From Brachypterus glaber (Eukaryota > Arthropoda > Insecta > Coleoptera > Kateretidae), in the NCBI GenBank assembly GCA_958510825.1, contig OY294049.1, positions 36,546,774 to 36,610,773 on the forward strand: 64,000 nt of DNA, written 5' to 3'. Shown piece by piece: positions 1-11,265 of this stretch. Every line of letters starts with the position of its first letter. Position 1 is the first letter of the stretch. The notes below the pieces were generated by a model. That model was not told the origin of the DNA. It searched no databases and saw only the letters and a list, made by a program, of their open reading frames with translations. The translations under genes and the position numbers were made by a program.

Positions 1-234
1 ACAACTCCCACCTAAAGGTGTGACGTATTTTATGGAAGACCCCTATTCTAAATAATTTTTTTATACGCACGAGCGTTTTTTTTTTGTTTTTAGTTAGCTT
101 TTTGCACAAAAAAATCACGGTACGATCCTGGTAAAATTGTTAAAAGCGCTGTTTATTTTGGCATAGTAAATATTTGGCTTAGGTACTTTGTGTCGCCGCG
201 GTAAAAGTTTTTCGAAATGTTCTGCGCGCTAAAA
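1..234. other. AT-rich intergenic sequence
   Basis: No gene is recognisable here. The sequence contains several CG-containing words (gcgcgct, gccgcgg) leading into the foldback element on its right. Confidence 0.4.
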
Positions 235-507
235 TTGTTGCGGTAACAACGAACTAATAACTCTTCTCTCTAGAATAGGCATTTCATTCGTAAAAACTGA
301 CAAAAACGTTGGCAACATAAACATTCGTCTGTCTTACTCGCAAATCTTTGTTCTAACAGAGACAACAATACCAGTTACTGTTCAGACCTGAATATACCTA
401 CTATTTGTTTACAAACAAACCGAGATGTTGGCGATACTTTATTTTAACGGTATGCGTATTCTAAAAAGAAGAGTTATTAGTTCGTTGTGCGGTAAAAATT
501 GGGCGGT
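235..507. repeat. Foldback element, about 270 bp
   Basis: The left arm near 238-285 (cggtaacaacgaactaataa then ctcttct) is the reverse complement of the right arm near 455-503 (agaagagttattagttcg). The stretch 393-476, including accgagatgttggcgatact, recurs with few changes at 53535-53620, so this is a dispersed family. No coding capacity is seen. Confidence 0.65.
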
Positions 508-944
508 TTTTGTCGCGCGGTAATCATCTACCACCAAGTTTCACGACAAGGAAAACCTTATAGTAAGATTTAAGATATCTAAAAAACCTATTCGACCATT
601 TCAACCCTAATAAAAACGCCAGTCGATTTATTAAGCTTGTCGCGTCCAACAATTTGTTAAAGAGAGCTTTTTTTTGTTGTAATCGCACCATATAAAAGGA
701 TCCCTTAATATCGCGGCTTTGCTGTCTCGTCTCGTTGACTATTCTTTGGTGAAAACCGTCGGTGAGGGTACGGAATAACGGTTTCGCGTCGAACAATGGT
801 TTTTTTGCCCATGAGAAACCCAGACGAGGGAAAAACTACACCGTGAAACAAATGCTGCACTGTGGGCCCGCGTGAGAATCCTTCATGGTAAATAGGGCAA
901 AGAGACAGCCTTTATCAAATAACTTTCCCCTATCATGATAGATA
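508..944. other. No recognisable gene
   Basis: The minus strand has an open frame of 90 codons at 524-796. It is lysine- and leucine-rich, matches no family I know and lacks splice support. I see no other feature. Confidence 0.35.
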
Positions 945-1480
945 GTGTTTAGCAGGGGTGGTCCCATGGGGGGTAGGGGGGCCGCCACCCCCCCAACAAC
1001 AATGGAGTGGTAGATTTCGGAAATTGGTAGAATACTTGGGAAAATTGAGGGGTACAGTTGGGAAAATGGTCAGTAAATTCCGCCAGGGGTAAAGCTTCTT
1101 TCTCTAGTTGGAAAAATTGGAGTACAGTTGGGAAAATTGGAGTATTGGGTATTGGGAGTATTGGGTATTTTTTCAGAGGCGATGACATTTTTTAAAGGGG
1201 CTAAGGGTAAGGGTTTTCTCTCTAGTTGGGAAAATTGAATACAGTTGGGATTGGGGTGACGACCGACCTTATTTTTTAGTCATTAAAATTTTCAGGGCTA
1301 AAGCCTTTTTGTCTAGTTGGGAATTTTTTTAGAGGTGAGAACATTTTTTTTAGTCGTCAAATTTTTTTGTCAGGGGTAACGCTTCTTTGAGTTTGGGAGT
1401 TGGTAAATTTCTCAATTTTAAGTTGACATATTTTTGACGCCCCTCACCCCAAAAAAATCGCTTCGGAACAGCTCTGAGTG
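945..1480. repeat. Degenerate G-rich minisatellite-like repeat (family D)
   Basis: The phrase agttgggaaaattggagta is repeated irregularly many times, mixed with caggggtaaagcttctt and cagaggcgatgacatttttt. The same mixture recurs at 51230-51530. The caggggtaaagtt...cagaggcaatg part also occurs in the GC-rich elements at 16090-16250 and 27590-27720. Short minus-strand frames here are low-complexity by-products. Confidence 0.6.
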
Positions 1481-1800
1481 TTAGTTTCGAAACAGTGTTA
1501 CATACTCAGACAGAAGTGTATTCAGATCCTGGACTACAAAGTTCTCGGGCTGGACTGATTTTGTTAACAACCGGAGCTGTTAATATTGGTCAAGTAACAA
1601 AACAAATCTTGTAAAATGTATGTCAAAACCTTTTTAGATTTTTTTTGTTTTAATAAAGTGTTTTTTTTTTTGAAAAAATTCTCTCTGTCCGTCTGATACA
1701 TTTTTGATAACAAATACTCGAGGAGGTTACTAAAAAATTCGTAGCATGAAAAAAAATCTTGTAATTTTCTTTTATTATTATTTTTTTTAAAACGTAATAT
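1481..1800. other. AT-rich spacer
   Basis: This is T-rich sequence with homopolymer runs. No feature can be supported. Confidence 0.35.
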
Positions 1801-1807
1801 AGTCTAA

Positions 1808-2119
1808 ATGGTAAGGTATTATAAACCTTTATTTCCCGGTCTATGGGAAAATGTTCACCATGAAAAGATCGGTGGGGTATTGATGCAATATCTGTGCGCT
1901 CATTACGTCAAAACTGGATGGTGGAAAAAAATACCCGACCATCTGCTAACTACAGAACGTCGCGACGAGAAAAAGAACCCTTCGTTTGGAGGCGACATTT
2001 ATTATATTTCGACCCAAAATACGAACGTCACGTTTTTGCCGCTAACGCACGCTATTGGGGTGGACCAAAATAATTGTTCCATTTTAGGGTGGACGAAAAA
2101 GGGAATTTCTAAATTTTAA
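1808..2119 (+). CDS. Hypothetical 103-codon open frame
   Basis: This is an open frame from ATG at 1808 to TAA at 2117-2119. The predicted protein is tryptophan-rich and mixed in composition (for example GLWENVHHEKIGGVLMQYL and KTGWWKKIPDHLL), unlike the lysine/phenylalanine-rich chance frames elsewhere in this AT-rich DNA. No signal peptide, membrane segment or domain is recognised. It lies in a repeat-rich region without a visible partner exon. It could be a small exon, part of an unknown transposon protein, or chance. Confidence 0.2.
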   Translation: MVRYYKPLFPGLWENVHHEKIGGVLMQYLCAHYVKTGWWKKIPDHLLTTERRDEKKNPSFGGDIYYISTQNTNVTFLPLTHAIGVDQNNCSILGWTKKGISKF

Positions 2120-3060
2120 ACGTATTACATTGCTCTATTATATATATGTTTCGCATCTTTCTATTTTACCATGATAACGCTATATCCATATATCCATGCA
2201 TATATCCATGGATAAAATAAAAAATCGACAGTATTTATTTAATTTTTTTTTTGATAACGTCCCAAGTAACATGCTTAGCTTTCACAGCTTAAATTTTCCA
2301 CTTTTTACCCATCATTTAGCTGTATTTTGGTTTTATAACTTGCTGTAATTGATTGATTCGGTTAATTAAGCTGTTGTGGACAATTCACATATTTCTTAAT
2401 AGCTGTAAGGTAGCCAATAAATAATAAAGAATATAGCTACAATTTGTTTTTTTTTATATATTTTAAACCCATATTAAATACAGAATAAAATAAATTTGAC
2501 AACTTTTATACACAATAAACAACTACCGTAGTTATAAATACATTATTACTTAATATCAAATAAATCCAGAGCGTTTAAACCATAATTTCCCCCCTGCCCC
2601 CCTGTCACCATTACGTGTTCCAAATTTCAAGTTGATATCTTAAGCAGGACTTTAGACATGCCTGTATTTAACTACCGGTATACCGTATTAGTAAATACGG
2701 TAGTTACAACTACGTTTAATAAAAACGTGTAAAAATAGTTATTATTACCAATGCGTTAACGTTAACATATATTTTTCTAATTTTGACAATAAATATTTAC
2801 CTAAAAAGGCGATATACCGGGGGCTTAACTTAGAAGTTAGGCTACTATCAAAGCTGTTTAAAAGACACTATCTAGATAGTGTATTCTCAGTGACACTCTG
2901 TATATTATTTAGGTACAGTAATAGTACAATACCTTTCAATAAAGGTTCATATTGATTGGGCTGCTTGCGGCAATCTACACGAAGCAACCAAGTGTATTTA
3001 AAAGACATCGATGGAATTTGCGGATTGACAGATTTCTAAACTAATCCTAGAGAAATTCTA
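2120..3060. other. AT-rich intergenic sequence with small hairpins
   Basis: No gene is seen. Small palindromes include the ataccgtattagtaaatacggtagt stretch at about 2680-2705 and actatctagatagt at about 2868-2881. Confidence 0.4.
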
Positions 3061-3330
3061 TGAACCGTTTGTTCACTAGTAGGATATTTCGTAAGTACAC
3101 TGGTGGTCAATAGGACCTTCTAAAAGGTTTCCACCCTCGCAGACTGTGGTACGGTAGGCAGCGGGGCCAAGGGGGAGAAAATTCGCTGGAAAGCAGAATG
3201 CGGCGTGACGACGGTGACTGGCATGCGGTGAAGCGTTGTGACGGGCTAAAGGATGGCCTAAGCCACCATGTGTTTGTGCTACAAAATGAATAGCCATCTA
3301 GGTACCCACTGAATGGCTGAATGTACTAAA
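3061..3330. other. GC-richer unclassified segment
   Basis: Base composition rises here (ggcagcggggccaaggggga, gatggcctaagccaccatg). It may be the end of an old retroelement. The 73-codon minus-strand open frame has no recognisable domain and I do not call it a gene. Confidence 0.25.
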
Positions 3331-3439
3331 TGTCTAAAACGAGCTGAAACATATCGGCTTGTAAATTTTGAAACCTCGTATCTCAAAATAGTTATTTTTG
3401 TTTTGAGAGCGCAAAATGACTGATTTCTGCTTGAGCGAG

Positions 3440-3835
3440 GAATGGCCAAATTTTGCGTTACGTAATACTTGAACGTTCCCTAACTGGACTTTTTATATCG
3501 CCTTTTTTAATTCCGAAACATCGTATCTGAAAAATGACCACTTGACTTGAAAAAAGTTTAAACAATTAATAAGGTATTTATCTACAACTTTATTAATTAC
3601 ATATAAACAAGAATAAGTTGAATTACTACCCTACTAGTTCTATAAAAAAAGAATAATTTCTAGTCTCTGGCAAGTTCCCATTTTTCAGATACGATGTTTC
3701 GGAATTTACAAGGCGATATATTACCAGTCATCATGTACAGAGTTGATTAGTACAAGGGGGGTGGGGGTCCAAAATGATCAAAATTTGCGTTACGTAATAC
3801 TTGGACGTTCCCCTATCTGGAATTTAGAAAAAGTT
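3440..3835. repeat. Foldback element bounded by TTACGTAA terminal motif
   Basis: Inner arms at about 3497-3540 (cgaaacatcgtatctgaaaa) and 3680-3722 (its reverse complement) form a hairpin. Both ends carry the minus-strand form of the recurrent motif gggaacgttcaagtattacg (near 3455-3482 and 3775-3815), which also occurs at about 21285, 35540, 40560 and 46248. Confidence 0.6.
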
Positions 3836-3879
3836 GATAATTTCCTAGATTAAAAATATAAAAGTATCTAAAATTACAA

Positions 3880-4260
3880 GTGCAGTTATAACATGTTATA
3901 ATTTTAGCAGTTTATTAGTTTTAACATGTTATAATTTTAGCAGTAGTAGAAGAGTTATTTATATACCAAGGGACTAAACTGGCTGTTTTAGTCCCGCTGC
4001 ATTAGTGTTTTTCCTGAGCGAGCGTAGCGAGCGAGGTAGGTAGATAAAATTAAAATTAAAAACCACGCGTCTAAAATCGGTGATTTTATTTTCGTAATTT
4101 AATCAAGATGCCTGTAAATTGCGAAAAGTCAGTTTCATGGCTATCGCGATTTCAATTGTTTTTTAATATGGTTCACACAAACGTCAAAAAAATGGACGAA
4201 GATGATAAATTTGAAGTTATGTATAAATTGTTATATCAATGTTATTTTTAAAGGTTTTCT
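3880..4260. repeat. Hairpin-core repeat with GAGCGAGCGTAGCGAGCGAGG
   Basis: A short direct repeat, aacatgttataattttagca, occurs twice near 3891-3945. It is followed by a stem-like segment (gggactaaactggctgtttt) and a GC-rich core at about 4015-4036. This core type recurs in other hairpin elements of the window. No coding sequence is recognised. Confidence 0.45.
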
Positions 4261-5195
4261 TTGTTAAAATCAAATAAATTGGCTTGAATCGCTAATTTAT
4301 TACAAAACACCACCAAACCTAATAAATGAACCAGCAAAGCACATAGTAAGTATATTTTAATATTATCAAGGTTGCCGTGATTTTTATTCCCTAGGGAGAA
4401 AAATGGCAAGTTTAGTCCCGAAAATGAAAGCGTAAAATTAGGTTTTAGTCTTGGTCGTGCAAAAACGTTTTTTTTTTTGTCGAAGGAATAAAAGTTGTAA
4501 TTTAAGCAGTAGTGGATCTTGAAATTCGAAAAAGTTTATTGGTTAAAAATATAAAAGTTGTAATTTTAGACTAAAAAAGTTGTGATTTTCGACCTTCTCC
4601 CCCCCAATAATAAATCTTTTTCGCTACGGCCCTGGGTTTACTGTAGTATACTCAATCAAAGAGACAGACCGACATTTTTTAACATATTTTCTGGACGTTT
4701 CATGATATCCCAAATCAGACAATGCAAAAAAATGGGTCGATTTGAATAACGGGTAAAAAACCCCGCAGAAGAACTCCCAATCTGAAGTTACGCTACTGAC
4801 TATAATGGTATATTGGTAGCGCCAAGCTCACTCCTGGGTGCCGCCAAAACAGCATGTTGCAATGGTGCTACTCCGATATCTACACACTGCAATTTAAAGC
4901 CACTTGGTATATAAATCAGCCCATAACCCAAATGATGGCACATTTGCAGCTTCCAATCTCACAAATCAGGGAGGCCGGGGTTTGAGGAATGGTCACGTCA
5001 GGTTCTTGCCGGAAATGCTTATTCACTTAATCAAACTAATATCGTTCAACTAACTATATTTGTTTCTGTCGAAAAAATAGATAAATTCACTGACGGCATT
5101 AAACAATTTATTTTTTTGTGCATTTTTAGAGTTCTGTATCTCAAAAACGAAAAACGGAATCCTTGTAGGATCGTTCGGTTGCCCGTCCGTCTATC
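4261..5195. other. AT-rich intergenic sequence
   Basis: No gene is recognised. The text gtttagtcccgaaaatgaaa at about 4411 echoes the tagtcccg words of the preceding repeat, suggesting fragments of the same element. Confidence 0.35.
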
Positions 5196-5199
5196 CCTC

Positions 5200-5545
5200 A
5201 ATGAAGATATGTAATGCTACACATTCCACATATTGTACTTTCCCAAATACTTAAACAAAATAATTAAAAAAAAAAATAAAAAAAACATTTTTTTTTTAAA
5301 GATTTTTTAACATAACTTCTTTGTTTTTGGGGGGATTACTTAGAAAAGCAATAAGGATCTTCTCCTCATAGAACTTGATTTTTCCTGAAAATTTAGAGTC
5401 GATCGGATTATTCGTTCTTGAGTTATCGTGACATCAGACAGACAGACACACAGACAGACGGACATTTTCAAAGTTTCTTATTTCTTCATGAATGTAGTTT
5501 TTTGGCGATTTTGGGAAATTCGAAACTACCGTATAAAAAGAGTAG
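5200..5545 (+). repeat. Dispersed repeat family B, internally deleted copy
   Basis: It starts with gaagatatgtaatgctacac and continues through tttttggggggattactt, gattattcgttcttgagtta and a cagacagacagac tract to gaaactaccgtataaa. The same order of words is found at about 23440-23860, 43067-43710 (minus) and 52440-52717 (minus). It is non-coding; the cagacagac tract makes chance open frames. Confidence 0.65.
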
Positions 5546-6640
5546 AGATATTTGTATCGGAAATTTGAAGATAATTAGATCTATTTTGGCTGATAAAAAT
5601 TTAATTTTGATATCTTTTTTAATAACGCTACAAATTAAGTGATTTGTCTACCGTAAAACACCCAGTATAAACCTAAGAATCTGTTTCAAATTGGGAATTT
5701 CGTGTACTAATGTTCAGAATTCTTTCAAAAATCTTTAACATACCGCCAATTTTCTTAGATTTTTCAAAAATCTTGAATTTTTTATTTCTAAAATTTTGGA
5801 AATCCTTCAAACATTTTGAAGTGGTTCACAAATTACCTTTTTTTACGATTTTTTACCAAACCAAAAAAGTCAAATTAAAAATTAAAATTAATATTTCTTG
5901 CAATAAAAAGGTTCAAAAAAGTTTTAACACCATTTAATAACACCTTTCCAATTTTTCACTCCATAAATCATAAATATGAATTGAGTTAGGGTCCAATATG
6001 ATATATTTTCTTGACAAATTCTATCTCTTCATTTGTGTTATATGGGGTAGGATCCGCATTTTTCGTATAATGACATATTGGTTTGGATTTTGTCATAAAA
6101 TATTTTGTATAATAAATTTTATTTTTAATGCCTTTAAATTAATAGATATTATTTATTTAGAAAAGGCACAGTGCTACTATAGCACTAGTTTACAATGTTT
6201 TTAACCAATTATTTGAGGTGATAAGTACCAAATTTTTCAAAAATAAGATTTTTATACCATTAAACAACCTACATTTCAAGGGCTATCAAATAAGGTTTAT
6301 AGCATGTGCCAGTCTTTCTTAAAGTGTTCTTTTTTAAATATAACAATCGATGTTTGGGTCAAAAGGTACAAAAAGTCCATCTTTTGGGGTGAGGGTGTAA
6401 AAAGAGGTTAAAAAGTTTTTTTTTGGTCTATTCTAGACGGGTGGAAAAATGAGGAAGTTTATAAAATAATATATCAAATTGACTTTACTTTTCCTGTAGT
6501 TTTGGACCATATCCTTTTGTTTTTTCTTTGTAGCTTTATCGGATTGTTTTTCTGGCCGCACCATTATCAGAAATTTAACAGAAAATTATTAAAAGAAAAA
6601 TTAATTGAAATTAATTTTACCTATGATTGAAAGTCCAATT
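5546..6640. other. AT-rich intergenic sequence
   Basis: Three plus-strand open frames of 68-75 codons are present, but all are phenylalanine/isoleucine/lysine-rich as expected by chance in such AT-rich DNA. No feature can be supported. Confidence 0.35.
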
Positions 6641-6689
6641 AAAAATGTAAAAATATATTAAAAATTATTCTCATTTATGCAAAAAAATT

Positions 6690-6895
6690 GTCCTACTATA
6701 AATAATAAGTGAGATATCGCTAAAAATAATAGTTTTTGTCTATTTTGCCCTCTTTGCCTTACGCTAATGTTAGCCATATTTGATATGAAGCAAATAGAAA
6801 AGGTTCTGAATCGTTTGGTGAAAGAATTTTTTAAATCGGACATTCCGTTCAAAAGTTATAAGGTTTACATAGAGACCGACAGACAGACAGATTGA
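6690..6895 (+). repeat. Dispersed repeat family G
   Basis: The words aatagtttttgtctattttg, gctaatgttagccatatttg and gtgaaagaattttttaaatc match, in the same order, 27380-27515 in a Src42A intron. A short gacagacagacag tract ends it. Only two copies are seen. Confidence 0.5.
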
Positions 6896-7262
6896 TATTT
6901 ATTCAACACCCACTTTTTTCACATTTTCCACCCTTAAAAAAAATATTATGTACACATTTTTGCTACAGAAATGGAAAATATTGAAAATTTGACTATATAC
7001 AAACGCTTTAGCCTTTCCACTAGTGAAAATCCGATGACATAAAGTGTTTCATACAGTATAATGACCTTAAATTTTCCTGGTCAGTTATTTGTTTAAAATC
7101 AACAACAAATTAACCTAAAGTCGAGCTCCGAGGCTCCGTTTTGAAAAACAGCTTTTTTTTGAGAAAGTTTGAACCAGTAGGGAATAAGTCCAAAGGTTAG
7201 ATGTCACCAAAGTCACCAAAAAGTGAGATTAGGCTCATTTTTAAGAACAGTATTTCCTGTTA

Positions 7263-7543
7263 GTTGCTGCGAAATGCCCCTAGGACATGGCGGCATATAT
7301 GCAAAATAGAAACTTTAAAAGTTTGTGTTTATATACAAACTAGATGAAACGTTGCAAGCACCCTGTCAAAACATTGGCACTATTGTACACTAGAGCCATC
7401 TAGTTTGCAAATTTCAAATTAGGTGTTTTGTTTGATTTTAAATTGTGTATCTTTAAAACATTATATTCTAGCAAAAAAACTTTATATAACATTTTTTATA
7501 GGGCTTAAAAAGAACTTTTATTTAAAATATTCCCTCAAATAAA
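7263..7543 (+). repeat. Dispersed repeat family A, 5' partial copy (A1)
   Basis: This begins with gctgcgaaatgcccctagga and includes aactagatgaaacgttgcaa, cactattgtacactagagcc and catctagtttgcaaatttca. It is followed directly by a second, longer copy with near-identical sequence, so the two form a head-to-tail pair with a period of about 281 bp. There is no credible coding sequence. Confidence 0.8.
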
Positions 7544-8312
7544 AGTTGCTGCGAAATGCCCCTAGGACATGGCGGCATATATGCAAAATAGAAACTTTAA
7601 AAGTTTGTGTTTATATACAAACTAGATGAAACGTTGCAAGCCCCCTGTCAAAACATTGGCACTATTGTACACTAGAGCCATCTAGTTTGCAAATTTCAAA
7701 CTAGGTGTTTTGTTTGATTTTAAATTGTGTATCTTTAAAACATTATATTCTAGCAAAAAAAACTGCATATAACTTTTTTTATAGGGCTTAAAAAGAGCTT
7801 TTATTTAAAATATAATTTTTTGAAATCGGGTTATAAATATCTGAGATGCTAAAAAAACCTTTTACTGCTTTAAACGCCAATATCTCGAAAACAATGCGTT
7901 TTAGGAAAATGTTGTTTATAACATTTTTTGACCAATTTGAAAGTATCTTTTATATAAGTGCTAAACTAATCAAATACAATAATAATTGCCTTAATTATAA
8001 ACAAAAAACGCTAAAAATAGGAGTTTTACTCTATTTTTACCCCCTTACCCCCAATCGTTTACCCCCAAAATCTAATCAGTTCTTCGGAATACGATAAGAA
8101 ACAATATGCAAATAACCGCAAGTCGATATCTCATGTAGAAATGGAGTTAGAGAGTTTACAGACAGACAGACGCATAATTTTGTTTTACTGATTTCGACTC
8201 AGAATGGTCTAAAACGTCGAGAAATGTGAAAAAACCGTGGTGAAAGATTTTGACTTTTCGGCGAAGATTTCAATACATCGGCACTCTTAGTAGTACTAAG
8301 TGCCGATGTAAC
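7544..8312 (+). repeat. Dispersed repeat family A, long copy (A2) with 3' hairpin
   Basis: This is the fullest plus-strand copy. It has a 5' region with inverted words (actagatg...catctagt), a central AT-rich body, a cagacagacagac tract and a 3' end at about 8277-8309 that folds into a hairpin (catcggcact...agtgccgatg). The 29-bp stretch actttaaaagtttg(t)ttatatacaaac lies both left (about 7593-7621) and right (about 8313-8341) of the unit. The 83-codon open frame inside also occurs in other copies with changes and looks fortuitous. Confidence 0.75.
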
Positions 8313-8341
8313 TTTAAAAGTTTGTTTTTATATACAAACAA

Positions 8342-8690
8342 AATGGATTATAATCGAGCAGTGAAACACTCTCAATTTCGTTTCGGTTGAGCATTTAAAT
8401 TGCATAAAATGTGGAATTTGCGCAACAAGTGTCTATAAAAATCAGATATATAGGACAGCAGAATTTCTAAAGAATTGTGAACCCCTGTTTGTTTTATTAC
8501 TTTTATTACGTTCCGACAAACTGTTGCGAGTAACAGGTGGCTAAAATAAAACGACTTTATAAAGTTGCCTATAGGCAAACGAAACAGTTTTAAGAAATTA
8601 TTCGTTTTATTTAATGAGTCTATAATAAAAAGCAAATTTTAAAACAAGTCTTTCCCCTATAATAAAATTTAAAAAAGGATATTACATTTT
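8342..8690. other. AT-rich spacer
   Basis: No gene or repeat can be supported. The 87-codon minus-strand open frame has no recognised domain. Confidence 0.3.
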
Positions 8691-8696
8691 TTTTAA

Positions 8697-8919
8697 CCTC
8701 GTACTATTCTACTTAATTAAGCATCCCCTAAGTACAGGACTTGTGTGGGCTATTAGTAGAGGGAACCACCGGCTTTAATTGACTTTCGAACCAATTTATA
8801 GGGAGTGTCCGCTTTACTTACGCCTTCGCCAAATTTCAATTATTAATTAACTGAAAAAGACAAATTGGTGCCGGTGAGAATCGAACTCACGCTATTTGTG
8901 TAGTAGTGTATGAAAATAC
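8697..8919 (-). mobile_element. tRNA-derived SINE, 5'-truncated
   Basis: Read on the minus strand, the segment near 8876-8900 gives a tRNA T-arm/B box (gtgagttcgattctcaccgg) followed by a body that ends in the cgtactattctacttaatta block. The same body and B box occur at 37853-38125, where the A box is also kept. Here the tRNA head is lost upstream of the B box. Confidence 0.7.
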
Positions 8920-8929
8920 AAAATAAGCC

Positions 8930-9005
8930 GAGGTGCCAAAAAACCCGACCCTGAAAAAATACACGTGCTTGATAAAGAAAATAAAAAATCGGAATAGTTG
9001 GTTAA
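8930..9005. repeat. Short dispersed repeat next to SINE
   Basis: The words gaggtgccaaaaaacccgac, cacgtgct and gttggttaa recur at about 37600-37695, again beside a copy of the same SINE. This suggests a shared composite element. Confidence 0.5.
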
Positions 9006-9018
9006 ATTAATAGTAATT

Positions 9019-9134
9019 ATATACCAAGGTAGAGAAGACACTTTTTATAGCCGAGCGTTTTAAATCCCGAGCTGCGTAGCAGCAAGGGATTTAAGAGTGC
9101 TCGGCTATAATAGTCTTCTCTACCGTGGTTTATA
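9019..9134. mobile_element. Hairpin element with GAGCTGCGTAGCAGC core
   Basis: The arms pair over most of their length: ataccaaggtagagaagaca against tctctaccgtggtttatat, then tatagccgagc against gctcggctata. The centre (9069-9083) is a small GC-rich palindrome. The right half plus its flank to about 9245 is repeated at 54436-54610. Confidence 0.75.
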
Positions 9135-9249
9135 TATTAGTTTTTTCACTACTAGCATTATTTAACTATTTTTATTTAAATAATTAAATAAATTATTAAC
9201 AGAAATATTTCTCGAAACTTTCATAAAAATCAAGTAGCCTTGATCAAAG

Positions 9250-9540
9250 CTAGTATCCTATGGTACTCTCGTGATCAAGACGAATCTTTTAAAGCGTCCA
9301 TCGTTAAAATCACCGTAGTAGTTTATGCTTCCAGAGGAAAACAAACAAACACACATTCATACATAGTATGTATTACATATGTACATACATACCTACATAC
9401 ATACATACATACTACATAAAAACACGTTAAAAACATAACATTCTTTCCGCGTTGTTGTAGTCGGGTAAAAAAAGATAAGAATAAAAAAAAGTTGAAAAAA
9501 AGAAGGCCACGGGTTGTATTACGGTCTCCACCGGGTAACG
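9250..9540. repeat. Dispersed repeat family C with (CATA)n
   Basis: gtgatcaagacgaatctttt, accgtagtagtttatgct, aaacaaacaaacac and gttgttgtagtcgggtaaaa recur in order at about 38515-38665. The interior holds a cata/ctaca microsatellite (about 9380-9415). It resembles the 3' end of a non-LTR element, but I cannot name the clade. Confidence 0.5.
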
Positions 9541-10965
9541 TCAACCCGTACTTATGAAATTGCCGTGAACTTGGTAACGATATGAAATTTCATCCAAGGC
9601 ATTGGGTAAGAAGCAATCATTTTCGCAAAACCACCCAGGAAGTTGTAGTATTTCAAATTTCTTAATGAAGCAAAATATATCGATGGCTAAGTATACGTAC
9701 CACAAAAAAGTATCTAAAAAGTACCTACCCTCAAGTTCTATACGTATACGCAACTTTTTTTTGTCAAAATCGTAGATTTTGAGGGTCAATCTTATCCTCT
9801 TGCAAATAAAAACTAAGTGAAAATTATTTTATCCAATACATACAGATAATGAGACAATTACCAGCTTTATTTTAAATAGATAAACTTAATAATAACCCCC
9901 GCGTGGCTATTACTTTATTGAGTGGATAATTATTTATTTTACCCACTCAACTGTCACTTGTCAAATTATTTTCTTGTAAATGTCATTAAAATTTTTAATA
10001 AAAATATGAATTTCTAAGCTATTTATTGGATAAAACCTTGTATGGCACTCATGGGTAAACCGATATTGCCCTCTCGAAAATTAACCTGCTTGGCTGACGC
10101 CTCTCATGGGCAATATCTTACTTTACCCCCTAGTACCATAAATAACTGTTATGCCACTATCGGGTATCTGGGATTATGCTGTATTTCTTATACATTTACT
10201 AAACGTAGGTATTAAAACATAAGAAATATTTTGATGTTTATTGATAAACATCACAGTTTTATAATGAATTTTCGTAAAATAATGATTAACATAATTAACA
10301 TAACTAAATTTGATGTATGTAATTTTTTTAACTTTGATAATGATAACTCTGTGTTCATCCATCCTTATGTGGAACTTCACTTTCATTCTGATCTAATTAA
10401 ATATTTCTATTGCAAATAGTATCAAGTAAGCTGTAAAGTATCTTTTGAGGTGCTTTCGCAGTCAAAATTACAACCAGTTTGGCTAATAGCTAAAAGACCA
10501 AGAGCCCATTTGTCCTATACATTGTCCATCTTCATCAAACGAAGCCAAAGTCAGTCTGTTTAATTTATTTGTAAGAGATGGTAATGAGGATGTATGGGAA
10601 TTACTTATCGCTAAAGTTGAATTTGTCTCTAAAATAAAGAATTATGGAATTGTGTTACACAAATTAAATAGAATTCTTAAATGAAAATAATTATTAAGAA
10701 ATTTAAATTCTCAATTTAAGGATGCGGAATCCGATTCTAAAACTAGAAAGAAATTTCATTTTAATAATAATAATAATAATAATAATTTATTAAATCCGTA
10801 AGAGATTATACAATCTATAGAGCTACCCTTACCCATAACGGCGAAAATTCACCCCCCCCCACATGCCCCCTTATGTCCGGTCCTGGGCGAGATGCTAGGA
10901 TTTTTAATAAAATGAATTTCATTGGCCCTAAGAGCGAAAAAAGCAAAGGAATCAATTACTTTTCC
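9541..10965. other. Region downstream of the FRMD8 homologue, AT-rich
   Basis: Several small hairpins are present. There is an (aat)n tract at about 10763-10785 and a C9 run at about 10851. This stretch would hold the 3' UTR of the FERM gene; no exon carrying the family's conserved C-terminal tail is recognised here. Confidence 0.4.
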
Positions 10966-11265
10966 TCAAAGACTTTTTTCAGTGTAAAAATACTTGCCAT
11001 TTTCGTTGTTTATCTGATGTTCAAATACTTTGTTATCAGTTTCGTCGTTACTTTTTGATTTTATTTGCATTACAAACGTGCTTATCAAAGTATCCATAAG
11101 ACTGGCCTGCTTCGAAAATACTTGCAATATTTTTGAAACTCTGGATCCATTTTCGACAATCATAAATTGTAAAAATAAGCAAGGAAGACAGTCTGGATCC
11201 TGTTCTTTGGACGGTCTGGCATATTCCCAGCTTAGCTCATCGTATCGCAAACCCAGTAAAATTGA
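10966..11265 (-). CDS. bili: FRMD8 homologue, last recognised coding exon
   Basis: Acceptor tttTAG|TCAATT. It reads SILLGLRYDELSWEYARPSK, then LFLQFMIVENGSRVSKILQV and FSKQASLMDTLISTF, the F3 lobe of the FERM domain. It then becomes polar and stops at TGA (10966-10968). Human FRMD8 continues with a basic tail absent here, so the true gene may splice out before this stop. Confidence 0.8.
   Translation of the reverse strand, partial: SILLGLRYDELSWEYARPSKEQDPDCLPCLFLQFMIVENGSRVSKILQVFSKQASLMDTLISTFVMQIKSKSNDETDNKVFEHQINNENGKYFYTEKSL

Noticed and set aside
3076..3297. 73-codon minus-strand frame in GC-richer DNA
   Set aside because: No domain, no splice support and no homologue recognised.
5418..5460. 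cagacagacagac tract as a CRISPR-like or regulatory array
   Set aside because: It is a short degenerate tetranucleotide tract found in several dispersed repeats; there are no spacers.
7846..8097. 83-codon frame conserved at 58687-58938
   Set aside because: Both lie in copies of the same repeat family and differences do not favour silent sites as far as can be judged; other copies lack the frame.
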